From assembly GCF_950023065.1 (NCBI RefSeq), contig NC_088678.1, forward strand, positions 60,728,460 to 60,792,459: a stretch of 64,000 nt of DNA. The letters run 5' to 3'. The stretch is from Planococcus citri (taxonomy: Eukaryota; Arthropoda; Insecta; Hemiptera; Pseudococcidae). Below the pieces are notes generated by a model, which saw nothing but the letters and a program-made list of their open reading frames with translations, did no database searches and was not told the origin of the DNA. Made by a program: the position numbers and the translations under genes. Positions 35,983-49,740 of this stretch are shown here, in pieces. Within the stretch, counting starts at the first letter, position 1. Each line of letters begins with the position of its first letter.

Positions 35983-37916
35983 GCTTATTGGCAATTTCAA
36001 GTGGCAGAATGCTAGCAACGTTGCTATCATGACTATGCTAGCACTAGTTGCACCATTTTGAACACCTTAACTAGCATATCTGCTAGCAAACTGTTGCTAG
36101 CATGATGCTAGGAAAGTAGTACCAGCACCACGCTAGCATCATTTTTCTAGCATTATGCTAGCAACAGTTTGCTAGCAGATATTCTAGTAAGGTGTTCAAA
36201 ATGGTGCCACCAGTGCTAGCATGGTCATGCTAGCATCTTGCTGGCATATGTTGGCATACAATTGACATAATTCTAGCAGGGAGACTACATTGTGCTAGCA
36301 TCAATTTGCTTGCATATGAACTAGTCAAGGTGCCCAAAATGGTGCTACTGGTGCTACTTAGAATGCCCTTGCAAGCTTTTTGCTACCATGCTCTTGCTAG
36401 CTTTTTGCTAGCATATGCTAGCATGTGTATAATTAGTATTAATGCTAGAAGAATATCAATATCTTTAAAAGATTATAGGGTATTTTTAATTAATGGTATG
36501 AAATTTCCCAAAAATATCCAAAAATGGGCAATAGCCCTACAATGCTAGTTTACAGCTAGCATTGCACTAGCATCTTGTGCTAGTATAAGCTGAGTGATTA
36601 CTTGGCGAACTTCACTCTTCTTATACATATTTAAACAAGAAACCACATTGAGCTTATATTCACATTGACTACATACTTCATCTAAGAGAAGTTAAGTGTA
36701 GGTATCATGATAGAGAACAACGCTAGCAATTTGGTAGCATTATGCTAGCACTTGACTGCTAGCACCTGGATAAGAATGTCTTCCAACAAAAATCTAGCTC
36801 CATGCTATTACCTTGACTGCTAGCTTTACCAAGATTGGAATAGCGCTAGCAGTAGACTAGTGCATGTTTACCAGTGATTTTCCTTCTAGCATGTAACTAG
36901 CATATTGCTAGCATGCCTTTTGCTAGTTCACCTCATGCTAGCGCCATTACAGGGTGCTAGCAATGCGCTAGCAATATGCTAGTAGTGACTGCTAGCTTTA
37001 CTCAGTGGTTATGCTGCTAGCATGTAACCAGAAAATTGCTGGTCTGCCTTTTGCTAGTTCACCTCATGCTAGCACGCAATACCAGTTCTATGCTAGGATG
37101 CATTTCTCGATAAAAAGTCTGCTGGCAAAGTGCTAACACCATTCTAACTAGTAATCTGCTAGTTAATTCCATGCTAGTACTGTGCTAGTCTTCTGCTACT
37201 CATGCTAGATGGGCGCTACTAATGTTAGCATTCTGCTAGGATTAACTAGTGTATGGCCAGTGTACTATTTACTAGCTCATATCAAGCTAGCAACATGGTA
37301 GCTTTATGCTTGCAGGAACTGCTACATAGCTTCATTTGGTAATTATGCTGCTAGTGTACTCTGCCAGTTCACATCATGCAAGCAATATGGTAGCATCATG
37401 CTAGCAGAACTGCCAGCATTGCTCAGTAATTATGGTGATAGGATGTAACTAGCATATTGCTAGCATATACTGTGCTAGCTCATCTCATGCTAGCATTATG
37501 ATGAAATTTTGCCAGTGTGAAATGCTGGGATCACTCGGTAATTACGGTGCTGGGATTTAACTGGCATATTGCTAGCATATATTTTGCTAGCTCATCTCAT
37601 ATGTACTAGCAATATGATAGTATTTTGCGAGTGGGAAATGCTAGCATCACTCAGTAATTGTGGAGCGAGGTTTTAACTAGCATATACTAGCAATATGATA
37701 GCATTTTGCTAGTGTGAAATGCTAGCTTCAATCAGTAGTTATGTTGCTAGCATGTAGCTAGCTCATTGCTAGTTTGTATTATGCTAGTAATAAGCTGGCA
37801 TTTTAATAGCATGTTATGCTAGTTCATTTCATGCTAGCATCTTGCTAGTTTCCTGCTACTCATGCTAGATGGGTGCTACTAATGCTAGCATTCTGCTAGT
37901 AAAATTGTCAATAGGG
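35983..37916. mobile_element. GCTAGC-rich inverted-repeat element, copy 1 (E3)
   Basis: Dozens of GCTAGC or CTAGCA hexamers occur in 1.9 kb. The right end, inverted, reads CCCTATTGACAATTTT and then AGCAGAATGCTAGCA; the left end (35983) reads GCTTATTGGCAATTTC and then GGCAGAATGCTAGCA, so the ends are inverted repeats of about 34 bp with several changes. A further inner palindrome spans about 36045-36225 (GCACCATTTTGAACACCTTA against its inverse). A core at 36590-36750 (CTTCACTCTTCTTA, GAGCTTATATTCA, ATGCTAGCACTTG) is shared with 54140-54275. The target duplication is unclear (TC against TT). It encodes nothing recognisable. Confidence 0.75.
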
Positions 37917-40100
37917 TTTTTAGAAAACTTTGTATTTTTACTTTTTTTTTAAATTGCGTAAATGTTTCGCTTTTTTGTCGAAAACTGTCAGACTCAGAAA
38001 ACCATTCCTTCTGTTAAAATTGTTAGTCTCTTTTTATTTTTCCAAGAATCGTCTTTTTTGTCAGAAATGGTCAAAATCCTTAATTTGCTACCTAAAAATG
38101 ATTAAACTTAACTTAAAATCTCACCTTTTGTCAACATTTTGAAATATGTATAGCCTTGCCTTGTTTCTTGCCAAAAATTGTCACTTTTTTGTAAAAAATT
38201 CATGAAGTAAGTATCCATTCTCCTTCCTAATCGTGGAGACGCAGAGAGAAAAATAATTAAGGTACCTACCTGCCTAATTAAGTAAACCATACTCGTATTC
38301 ATGATGATTGAAAAAACACAATAAATTAAACGAAAAGCTTTTAAGTGAAAATTTTCTGCCAGTGGAACTGGTCGTCTGGTCGTCTACTTGCCCCATTATC
38401 TTCCTCGTTTATACATATACAAAATATATTCAAATATCGATTATAATAAATTTCATTACGCAAATATCCACAGACCTACCTACCTACCTACCCATCGAAT
38501 CAATATTATCGTCTGAAAATCCACAGAATTTCGATAATTTCAATCAACTTCTCCCTAAGACAGTTAATTACCTGCCAAAGTAGATTATACGTATACCCAC
38601 TCGATGTAAAATTTCTCACGCGACGATTCCCTCGCTGCCCCCTCCTCTCAACACATACCTATATCTCTCATCACCTAAGTAAATTAAATATTCACGTCGT
38701 CGCAGAAACCGCATTTTTCTTAATTAAATACACAGCTCAGATAGATACAAAGATGAAATGATGAAAAAAATGTATAAGTAAGTATATAATGTGCAAAAAA
38801 AAACAAAATACGCGTATTTTAATTTTTTTATAATTATAAAGTATTATTAATGACGACGTATAAAAGTAGTGTTGGCAAAGTTACCAATTAATTTTCTAAA
38901 TATACCGGTACGTAAAAAATTAATATTTCCCCTGTTCTATTCAACACCCCTCCCCTTGCTCAAGTGCGACAAAGTGAAAAAATATTACCGCGTCCGCGCG
39001 CCAAAATTATGTTGAAGTTTTTCGTGTATAATATGGGTTTTCTCTCGCGGCCGAATAAATTATCGTCTTGTATATTGCAACTTTGTATTCTAATTAATAT
39101 TGTAAATAACGTGGTAATCGTGTACAATTTATATAGCCATTAAACTATCACGAAAATTCACATCTGCCTGGCTCGCCTGGCTCTACATTTTATTCAGATA
39201 CCTACCTATAGCTTTTCTGTTGCCTTGTCTTGTACACATTATTGTAGATATCATGCAGTGGTCGTTTGTGTATGTAGATTGTAGATGTAAACACTATACA
39301 GATTTATACACGAACGTTATGAGGGATACTTTATGTTGACAAAACCTTCGGAATGTAAATTACTCCGGTATTTAGATGAACAAAAAAGAATCTTACGTTA
39401 GTTATACGTTGAACGATCTACTAATCGGTGCTTAGTCCTGCTATACAAGTAACACCGTCGTTAATATGTAGATTCGGAATTTTAATTTGGAGAATATAAA
39501 TTCCGGGTGTGGATTAGGCATGGCTTATAAGTGTTTTTTTTTTCTTTTTCAATATGTGTACCTAGTTTATCTACCTAGTTCCTATTATGTAAGTGATGAG
39601 ATGGAAGAGGTCAACAGATTTTCAAAATTTAAAAGGTGGTGAAAAGATGGTTTCTTCGGAGAGATATTTATGGAGGTATTAGCAAAATCGTTTGAATCGC
39701 GAAGGGGGAGAGTAGTTTGAATCATGAACCGACGAAATACATAAATTTTAATGTAATGTACTATTTCTTTTCATTTTCAACGTTTTTCTGAATTTTGAAA
39801 TAGCGTTCTCAATGATGCAGTCTAATTTCAAGAGCTGATACTTATAGGTACAAAATTTGTCAATACATCTGGAAAATTTCTTCTGAATGAATGAAAATTT
39901 AATTTTTCAGTTTAAAAGACCTTTGAAATACTAGTCTACACCCCTCTTAAAACTAAAATAAAAGAGCCAATGTTTGATCATTGGTGTATGCAATTAAATT
40001 GATTTATATATGAGCGTTTCATTTTTTTTTTTTTTTGAATTCATGAATCATTGAAAAATTAGGACGAGTACCAATTTTTTTTTTACCAAATTATATCTCA
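37917..40100. other. T-rich degenerate repeat, then unique stretch
   Basis: 37917-38200 has degenerate AAAATTGTCA units. 38580-39560 is non-repetitive with mixed composition and no gene. 40021-40040 is a T-run. A possible conserved or regulatory tract cannot be judged without comparison. Confidence 0.4.
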
Positions 40101-40119
40101 TCTGGATTTGAGCCGTCCA

Positions 40120-40660
40120 GGTTTTCACATCGCTGACCCACGTGAGGTTGACTCATGTGGGCTGCGTGACGCTGACTATTGAAAACTTGAGGAAAAAATT
40201 CAGCTGACTTTTTGAGATTAAGTCAGGTTTTTAAAGAGATTCAATCGACTTTTTAGAAAATTAAGAAAACAGACACATAATACAGACAATCTTGAAAGGC
40301 CAAACAGACGTGTCAGTGACCTTAAGACCACAGACAATCAGACTGACGTCATTGGTCAGCTAGTCAAGCACTCAGATACTTAACCTCAAGTCAAGAGGCC
40401 AGATAGGCACACAGATGACCTTGGAAAGCCATACTGACGAGTCAGTGACCAAGAGGCCAGGCAGACTGACTACCATGGGAAGCTAAACAGTCAGGTCAGT
40501 GACCTTGAAAGGCCAGACAAAAATACAGACAATCTTGAGGCCATATAGATGGATCATTGACCTCAAGATCTTGGACAAGTGGCCATGAGAGAGGCTAGGT
40601 AGGTTAGTTTGTGACCTTGAGAGGCGAGTCACACGGGTCAGTGACCTTAAGATAAATATA
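40120..40660. repeat. Minisatellite of CAGTGACCTTAAGA type
   Basis: Degenerate units of 30-45 bp containing CAGACxxGTCAGTGACCTT(A/G)A, AAGGCCAGACAG and CAGACAATCTTGA. It belongs to the same family as the array at 50755-51940. Confidence 0.75.
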
Positions 40661-41039
40661 CTTGCGACTTTTCAACTTTTGTTCAACTTTTAAGAAGAGA
40701 AATATATTATAATTCGACGATAAAAAAAAGTGGTTTGCACGATAAAAAGTGATTTAAGAACGTCAATTTGAATGGTAAGAATAAAGTGTTGACATGATAT
40801 TTTTCATTGATAAAAAAAGGCGTTTGCACTACAAATTTCTCAGTGAAATGAGCAGGTTTTTTTTTTTTTTTTTGTTATCTACCAATTTCTTTTTTTGAGG
40901 CATGCTAATAATTTTCAAATTGTATCTAAGTCCATAATATTTTGTACCTCCTCCCCATCCAAACATCAAAAAAAAAATATATTAATTTTGGGGTTTAAAA
41001 ATTCCTCTCTCTGTTCTAAAATTGGAAGACAAGTCCTGT

Positions 41040-41570
41040 TTTTTTTTGCCAAATTTGCCCAAATCTGAATAATATGTCAATTTTTGGAAAAGTTGTCAAA
41101 AAGTGTCAATTTTTGTGGAAAAAAAGTCCAAAAGCGCAAACTTTTGGCAAAATAGTTCATTTTTGGTACAAATTGTTAAAAATGTCCATTTTTGTCAAAA
41201 TTTTCAAAAAGTGCCCATTTCTGATAAAATTGTCAAATGGGGGCAATTTTTGGCAAAATCGTCAAACACTCCTGTCCTTGCCAAAATTGCACAAAAAAAT
41301 CACGTTTTTGCTAAGATTGTCAAAAAATCCCTTTTTTTAATCAAAATTATCAAAGCACGTGTCAGGTGTCAATTTTTGACGAGTTGACGAAAAATTGTAA
41401 TGTTTTTTCGTCAAAATTCTTAAGTAGTTTTTTGATAAAATACTCAAATGGTTGTAATTTTTGATAAATTCCTAAGAAATTTGTGCATTTTTTGCCAAAA
41501 CGTCCAAAATTGCATTGTAGGTATGCCTAAAAAGTCCTATTTTTGTTTCAATTTTTGTCAAACAACTTCA
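41040..41570. repeat. Minisatellite of GTCAATTTTTGGCAAAATTG type
   Basis: Loose units of 35-50 bp with TGTCAATTTTTGG, AAAATTGTCAAAAA and TTGCCAAAATTG. The open frames at 41074-41340 and 41103-41387 are by-products. The same family as 56110-57890. Confidence 0.7.
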
Positions 41571-44390
41571 TTTTCTATTTACATCGTGGAAATCGCAATA
41601 TAATTCGTCGCTCTCTTACTTTTATCTATCGCGAACGTCACCTAATTTATTGTTCATATCCATGATTCAAAAATTTTCTTTGCAGATGAGACTAAACTTT
41701 ACTTACCTCTAATTTTCGCATGTATGATTTGAGCGATTTTCACCTTCTTTTTCGCATGCAATTTTGACGGTATTTTATCAACTTCCTTGCTAGGTATTTC
41801 GAAAGTTTTTTATGTGATTTAAGTAGAAAAAAATTTAGAGCAAAAATTTGATAATTTTAGTAGGTAGGTACCTTGGTAAGAATCAGCAATTCGTGGGAAT
41901 AAGAAATCAAGTAGGTACATACGTACTTATAGGTCTCTACATCTTTTCGCAATTTTTCTCGAAAAGTGGGATTTTTCACTCTGCAACTTATGGCAATCTT
42001 GCGTAAAAAATCATCACTTTTCAACAGCGAAAAAGTTGGAATTTTCAGCATCTGGGAAGACAATTTTGGACAACTTTTGGGATAAAATAAATTTTTTTAG
42101 AATTTTTTGCAAAATACCGAGAATTTCGACAATTTTAAGCAAAAGCAAGAATGACTATTTTTGGGGAAAAGCACGAATTTTTGGAAATTATTGGCCCAAA
42201 AAATGATACCTTTTCGCAATCTTCGTTATAAATGGGAGACATTTTTTGGTCATTGACATTTATTCACCACCAACTCGAAAAAAATCAACCAAAAATTGAC
42301 CGAATTTCCACATCACGATATCTCCACACCTCTGCATCTAATTCCTGGGCGATAAATTGCGCATCGCATCACACAACTCTACGTATAAGTATAGGAATTA
42401 AGAAAGCAAACAAAAAATGGTCGTGACGTTTCCTCTCCATTCTCCAAGGATCCCAAGGAAAGTTTTAAATTATGAATATGCTTTTTGCTCAAATTAAAGC
42501 AAGGTTTAGAATCCCAAATTTTTAAAAAATTCTGAAAAACACAAATTTTGGGAAGATTTTCAGCGCAGAAAACATATCCATGTTGAAATGAAAGAAAAAT
42601 GTGATATAAAAATTTCTACTAGAACGAATTCATCATCCCATTCGATTTGGGTATTGATAGTTATCTAATAGTTATTTTGACCCGAGCCGGTAATCTGTAG
42701 GTATCGTTTATCGCCATTTCAAGTCAAACAATAATTAAAAATACTAATAAGTCACGCAATTTTTTTCGTCTTTTTTTTTGTTTTGGTTTTTTAGTTCAGC
42801 AGTGATGGTATTTAGAGTGTTTAGACAAGTCATCGAGCATGCTAAAGTAATTTTTAAATGTTTAACCGATACCAACCGCCATCCCCTTTTTTCTTCCCCT
42901 CTTCCACTCCTCTCTCCTTCTCCATTTTAACCACGAAAAACACGATGAAATATTAAAAAGTTTGCGTTAAATAACGAAACCTCTGGTCGAATACACGTTT
43001 AATTTGTACGACATGGACATTGCGCCTTCAATATTCACCGCCGCAGCTTCGTGTTGCGGGTCTAACGTATAAGTTTAAATCGTGTCGCAGCATCTTGGGC
43101 TGCTATTGTACATTTGGAGACTTTTCTTGCCGCTGCGTTTATTTCTTTTATTATATGTGCGGGAAAAAATTTGTCAAATACAGGCCCGGAGGCGAATTCG
43201 CCGTTTTCAAATACCCGGGCCGACTATTACGATAAAATATTGACCCTTTAAATGGGATTTTCTCAGTTATTACGAAATTAATAGCTCTTAAGTATTTCGT
43301 AGGAATAATGCGTTATTTTAATGTCCCACTATATCGCCGAATCGCCATTAAAATGACCAGAAAAACGGTTATTATACTTATATTAGTATTCATGCATTCG
43401 CGAATTTATCGCGTAAACTACATGTTGTACGGATATAGCGATCTATACGACAAGATATCATATTGCCTGGTGTAAAAAAATTTTCGCTCGCGTATTCCCC
43501 GCATATCCATTCATCTTCTCCAACGCAGCTTCCATCGCGTACTTACGAGTATTCGTCGTCGTCGTCTTGTTGGTCGTGATGATATTAAATTCTATATCTA
43601 CAACATTGTAGTATATAAGCAGGGTGAGTGAGAAGAAGCAGGCGAAATATTAATTTCGAAACGTTTCCATATGACAATAGTACATATTTTTTCGCTACCC
43701 ATCTGCACCGTGTTCTCCGCCCTATAATGCTCGCATATCTGACTCTATCTCGAAGTGAACACATACCTGTAGTCCTCTCTTTCTCTCTGGTTCATGCAAC
43801 AAAATATTAAAGTATTTAAATGTATTTGTACATTTTATATATTACACGATGTAGGTATATATACGATGTTTAAAGAGAGTTTGTAGCATTCGTAATCGAT
43901 GAAACAGTGCAGCCAACAGTCGTGATGTTTGTTTTGAGTTGTTAAACCGGCGACGTTCATTAATCAATTTTACTTAACGACGCTAAGCTAAATATCGACG
44001 CTGATAAGATCAAGTAGGCAACTCTCAGCAGGGGTGCCAACTGGCTTTTACCACACTCTCGCTTATCCCTAGCTCTATGTAGTTGTGTGTGCTTGCCGAT
44101 GGTCAAGAAGTGAAGAAGAGGGTACTGACTGGTTATTAATTATGTACTTTTCTTGGTAGCTCTCGAGTATTATATATTGAACAGCAGAGAAAGGGGGTGA
44201 AGAAAAACGTGCTATTTCGAGAATGTATTTTTCTGTATTGATTACGAATAAACTGATAAAGTACTTCGCGATATGTATTTTAGAGGAATGACTAAAAAAA
44301 AATTAAGTTATTGGTTTTTTTTCATTTTATTAAAAATCAAGGCATCTGAAATGTGCTTACGAAGGAAGAACCTTCTCAAAGTATCTGCCG
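41571..44390. other. Unique stretch, no gene recognised
   Basis: 42780-44280 is non-repetitive and less AT-rich in parts, notably 43000-43240, which contains the palindrome GGCGAATTCGCC (about 43190) and CCGGGCC. Short frames (43020-43235, 43628-43810) match nothing I know. Regulatory DNA is possible. Confidence 0.4.
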
Positions 44391-45420
44391 TCAATTTGAA
44401 CGGGATCATAGTATAAAATCTTCATAACTAACATTTCAGCCATTTAAATTAATTTTCCAATTTTTGGTAATTTTTCAAAAATCCAAAATGGATAATTTTT
44501 GACGATTTATGCTTTTTTGGAAAAGAAAAATGCATATTTATTCGGTAAAAAGAGTTGAAAAAATGAATTCTGAAACTAATAATATCAACTTCCTTGAACC
44601 GAATTTAGTCATTGTGGACCATTCTGGAACCTCCAGCATTATTTTTGATTTCTCCAGAATTTTTGATTTTGTCCAGAAGTCGTGGAAATTAATTTAAGAC
44701 AGCGGTGACTTATTCTTCGCTTGATTAGGAAGTTCATCCATATTTAGATTGATTTTCAAGTGAACATCTCAAAATGTGTTTTTCAACTAGCAATTATACC
44801 CCCACCCCTTCAAAAAAAAGACGAAAAACATTAAATTAAACATTTTCTGTTTGTATTTTACATAAATACATTTTAAAAACGTTGACTTTTGAAAACTCGA
44901 AAAAAATGAGTGCTTATTCGAAGAAAATCGATCAATCAGTGTAAGATAGATTTTTGAAAGATTTGAAGAGAAAAGAACCTTATTGACTTTCTTGCCCGAA
45001 ATCGATTCTTTCCACCCGAATTTTACTATTTTAAAGCCATTCTAGAGGCTCCAGCGAGATTTTACTAGTTTTCTACGGAATTTTTAACTTTCATCAGAAT
45101 CAATTTTAGCTGCTTAAAATCGAGTCGTAGAAAATGCAGTTGATACTGGAGGTGCCATAGATTGGCCGGAAATGGTGAAATTCGGTTAGGTGGCGTTGAT
45201 ATTACTTTCGGGGCTGATTTTCATCATTTTTACTGAATAAATTTTTTAGCTCAATTTGCAGAAAATGGTCAGTTTTAGATTTTCAAGAATTCGACCAAAA
45301 ATCAAAAAATCAACTTGGGCTGTTAAAATTTTGCATACCTGTTCAAATCTGAAATGGACTCTTTAAGAGGGTTCCTTTCAACTTCTGCATATTTTGTAAC
45401 ATATTTTAAGGACCATATTT
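44391..45420. repeat. GAGCCTCCAGC-family dispersed repeat pieces
   Basis: TTCTGGAACCTCCAGCATTATTTTTGA (first bases at about 44622) and CTAGAGGCTCCAGCGAGATT (about 45042) are diverged members, with the CAGCCATTTAAATTAATTTTCC lead-in also seen near 30783. Confidence 0.6.
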
Positions 45421-46130
45421 TGAAAAGATTTTTGAGACTTCGATGTTGATGGTGATTTGTTTTAGAAATTCAATTTTTGGAAAGAAGGAGGGGGAAGGGA
45501 TAGTATTGACGATCAAAATTTCGAAAATGAATTTTTAAAAATGCTTATAAGAGTTAGAGGTGAACGATTTTTTGATTTTTTTTTTGATTGGCTAAGCTGT
45601 GTTCTGAAATTTAACAAATTTTTATACATACAAAAATGTTCATAGGTAAGCATCAATTTGGTGGGAAAAAAACAAAACAAGCCATCAGCTATTCGTTGAT
45701 TGCAAGAGAGTTTTTGCATTTACCTTTTGCTTATTGGGTGATCTAAATTCTAATGCTGTATGCTTTTGAATAGTTCTTCAGCAAATCGTGATGGTATGAT
45801 CAATATAATCTCACCTCAGACATACACAAAATATCGTAATTTATTTTATTTTGAAAAATTATTAATTTTTCTGAATTTACCCTTCCAATTCTTGTATAGA
45901 TACTTAGAAAGGTGCCCGATTTTTATAAAATTAAATTCAAAATAATCTTTGGAATTTTGCTACACGAAATATCGTTATATTTTATTTTGGAAAATTACAA
46001 TCTTCACCGATTCGATTTGTTTTTCGTTGTTGAAAAAAAAAATGAAAGTATACCCGCCAAAGTTATATCTACAATTTCAGTTTTGGCTTATTACATACTT
46101 CCTCACCGTTTTATCTTCATTTTCATATCA
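45421..46130. other. AT-rich stretch, no gene recognised
   Basis: Several overlapping AT-driven frames (45513-45719 minus; 45760-45945, 45912-46154 and 45949-46146 plus) with composition typical of chance frames. Confidence 0.5.
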
Positions 46131-46330
46131 ATATTATCTACAATAAAGTTTTGAATTGAAATCGGAATTTAGAAACAAATAAACGTAGCTAATTATTTTT
46201 GCATATTGCTTAGCATTTTAAAATTCTACTCGACAACGACAATATTATCTACAATAAAGTTTTGAATTGAAGTCGGAATTTAATTTTTGCATATTGCTTA
46301 TAGCATTTTTAAAATCTACATGAGGACGAC
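46130..46330. repeat. Tandem duplication, unit about 110 bp
   Basis: CAATATTATCTACAATAAAG begins at about 46130 and again at 46240. Both are followed by TTTTGAATTGAA(A/G)TCGGAATTTA and GCATATTGCTTA. The second copy lacks about 20 bases. It is followed by a (GAY)n simple repeat at 46321-46350. Confidence 0.85.
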
Positions 46331-49300
46331 GATGACGACGATGACGACCATGAAAAAGTGGTTACAATAGAGTTTTTTCGCGCTTCGCGCAAAAACTTTA
46401 AGAAGCGTATGTACTTTTTAAATCGTTCATATAGAACATTTGAATCATGAACAGAAGTTTTAAAATGCTAAAATTTTTGAAGGAAATGAAAAACATTGAT
46501 AATGGATTGGTGGATCAGATAGTTCAAAAAATTTCTCCCGGGGAATTATGCAATGAAGAAATTCTAGTTTCACAAAAGTATTTTATTTTAAAAATTAAAA
46601 AAAATCAAATTGTGTTTTTGAAAATTTAATTTAATTGATTTTTAGACATTTTTAATTATTTGTATGCCATTTTAACAATGTTTCGTGTGGTTTTTCAAAA
46701 ATCTGATTCAATTTTACTGAAATTTTATCATTTTTTGAACATTTTCAGTGATTCTTAAACCAATTTTACAGTATTTATGGCATCAGTAGATGTACGAGTA
46801 TAAAATATGGACAACATTTTCTGAAATTATCATTCAAACATGAACAAAACCAAACCAAAAATTGATGAAAATTTTGTAATTTCGGTTAAATAATGTTATA
46901 CTCATACTTGAGTTTTGTGAAAGATTTATGCATCTCAAAAATTGCATTAAATATAAATAAAATTACTCAAAATTATTTAAGTAAAAATTACCTATAGTCA
47001 AATTAACGTAAAATTGTTGAAAATGATGAGAAAGTTGATAGAATAGGTAGGTTCCATGAAAGTTGCATAAAATTATTACTTAATATTACCCTAAACTTAC
47101 GAAAAATACGGGTTGAAAAAAAGAAATGACAATTTTAAAAAAATTGCGAAAATTGCGCGAAATGCTGATAAAATTGCTTGAAATTGTCAAAAAATTCGTA
47201 AAATTTGCCAAAGTGATTGAAAAATATGAAAAAGTTTATGAAAATTCGTTATTTTTTTCAAATTTTGCAGCGAAAAATCGCCTAAAATAAAGAGGAAATT
47301 TATAGAAAATGAAGTAAAATTTACAGAATATTGCAAAAATTGCACAAAATAATATTGACAAAACGACAAACGTTCTGTTAAGAAACTGTATAAAATCAGT
47401 AAAACTAGCATTAGCAATATATCCTTTAAAATGCCATAGAAATTGATAAAATACACATAATTTAAAGGTTGGACTCGTGTCTAGAAGTAAATCAAGTGTT
47501 TCCTTCAAAATTTCGTAAAATTTTGACCAAACACCCAGGTGAAAATTAAAATTGCCCTTTTCTCGTTAAATTCTTTAATTTTATCCAAATTTTCCAAACT
47601 ACACCGCAAAAAAATAAACGATAATAGATAATTATTTCATCACACGACAACAACAAACCGCTTGTTTTTATCGACGACTCGACATCATGTTTGAATGTTA
47701 CACTCGTCGATGTGTACTTTTTTCAATGTATGACGTGTGATCTCGTGCTAGATTAAGATCATCGGTCGTCTAAACTTTACAACGACCAGTCGACTCAATT
47801 GAGAATTCCATTCAAAAGGCAGATAGGTATTCGTGTTGCACTTTGTTCCTATAATCTAGTTAGTGGAAAATACATAAGACAGAGAAGGGGTCGGGGGAAG
47901 GGAAACCCTCATCGTCGTGGGCATCTCCATAATTACGTATTCATTTAGATATACTCGTATATGCGATGTGTAAACGTGTCTTAGGAAGTGTTGGTGTGTA
48001 AAGAAGAAGATGAGGATGTACCACTATGTGTACGACAACACTTTTATAAGTACGTTTACTCACACATAGGTAAGTATATATACTGGAAAGCTACACTATA
48101 GGTAGAAACATTACACGAGACCATAATAAAATTGATTTTACGACGTATCGAAATATAATTTAAAAGAAAAAAGGAATAAGACACGAAGGAGATGAGGAAG
48201 AAAGAAGAGAAAAAAAATCATCGATACATGCTATTGATAAGGGAAAACCGCGAGTAATTGACAAAATATGCATATGAATACGTTGCGAGTGTAGAGAGCA
48301 GCAAATTACTGCACAACAAGTATGTACCCAGTGCTTACCTACATATCACGCAGAGAAAATTACAAAAACACAGCCGCCTATAGACCTCATCGAATGTATC
48401 ATCGATGCATGTGATTGTGTTCAGCCTACCTATAGTTAGACGATGAGGTGCGATCAAAGTACGAAGATAGAGCAGAAGAATGATGAGAGGTGGGTAGAGG
48501 GACCTGTGTATATTGTATCGCTGCCACCTTATGTATGATGGCTCGTTAAAGATGGGTAATTGTAGTAGGCGCAGGAAGAGAAGATTTTAGCATTATAAAA
48601 GAATACGATTAAAATGTGAAAAAAAAAACATCTCGTGTAGATGTAACAATTACTCGTCATTATATGTGGAAGAAAAAGAAGCAGGAAAAAAAATAAAATA
48701 AATAAATAACCGCGTCGAATACGTGTAGTGTGAAGCTCTCGCTCGTCTATAGTATAGATGGCTCAGACTGGAGCAGAAGTCGGAGAGTTAATGAAGTTGG
48801 CGAGAATCTGTCGATTATTATCAGAATAAATGACAAAACGTTCACGTTTATAGAAGGATGCGAAGAAGAAAAAAAATGTATTAAGGGGAAATGTATGTCC
48901 AGAGCCCCTGGGAGCACACACAGAGTACATAAGGGATAATGTTATGAAATGATTCTCCGTGTCCGGATTTAATAAGAACAATCAGTCTGATGCCACACCT
49001 GCATCGGAGCAGTCGCTTATCTTCATTATTAATCTGACAATAGTCGAATAATTTGATTAGAAATTGTACTGTCCATGTTGAACGTGGGAGGACTGGCACT
49101 TCGTGAAGAAGAAATAATTAAAGTTGACTGTGAGCGTTTAATTAATTCAAAATCGTGAGTGTGTACGCGCATTAATGGCGTATTTTTTTCATATCTAAAA
49201 GGTGTATCTATCATATCAAGATTATTGACCGTGCGGTTGATATTTTAACGTGTTTTTTCAATATGACTTTTTTCCAAACGTGTCGTATTGAGCGCCCCAA

Positions 49301-49740
49301 CGGCGGCTGTTTCACCTCTCTCTCGCAGTGTGGTTGATGCTGAGATGGTGAAGTGTGCCAGAGTCTTAAGGTGCATCTCGCAGCTCGCTAACCCACAAAT
49401 ATTTGCTAGAGTATGGTTAGGTTGATTCATTACTTTCTATATAGGTACATTGTATATGGTGTAAGTATGAGTGAATTACTAATTAGAAGTGTGATGGGCT
49501 CGTTAGCAAAGTTTTTCTTTTGTAAGATAAAAGCCACAAATAGGTGTTTGTTAATTTATTGGTGCAAAATGAAGAGTATCGTAGGGAAAAATTTGAAGAA
49601 AAAGAAAAATCAATTTTGGATATGAAATTCCCAGTATGGTTTGGATTAGGATTGCTGACAGTATTGTAAAAAATATTCAAAGTTTTACTTAGGTAGGTAC
49701 TCGAAAGTTAAGTACCTATTTGTATATAAAAAATAATAAA
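46331..49740. other. AT-rich then unique stretch, no gene recognised
   Basis: 46400-47560 is AT-rich with degenerate AAAATTG units (46990-47350). 47580-49730 is unique, with no exon that I can support; the small frames at 48730-48981 run on both strands. A purine-rich run is at 48180-48215. Confidence 0.45.
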
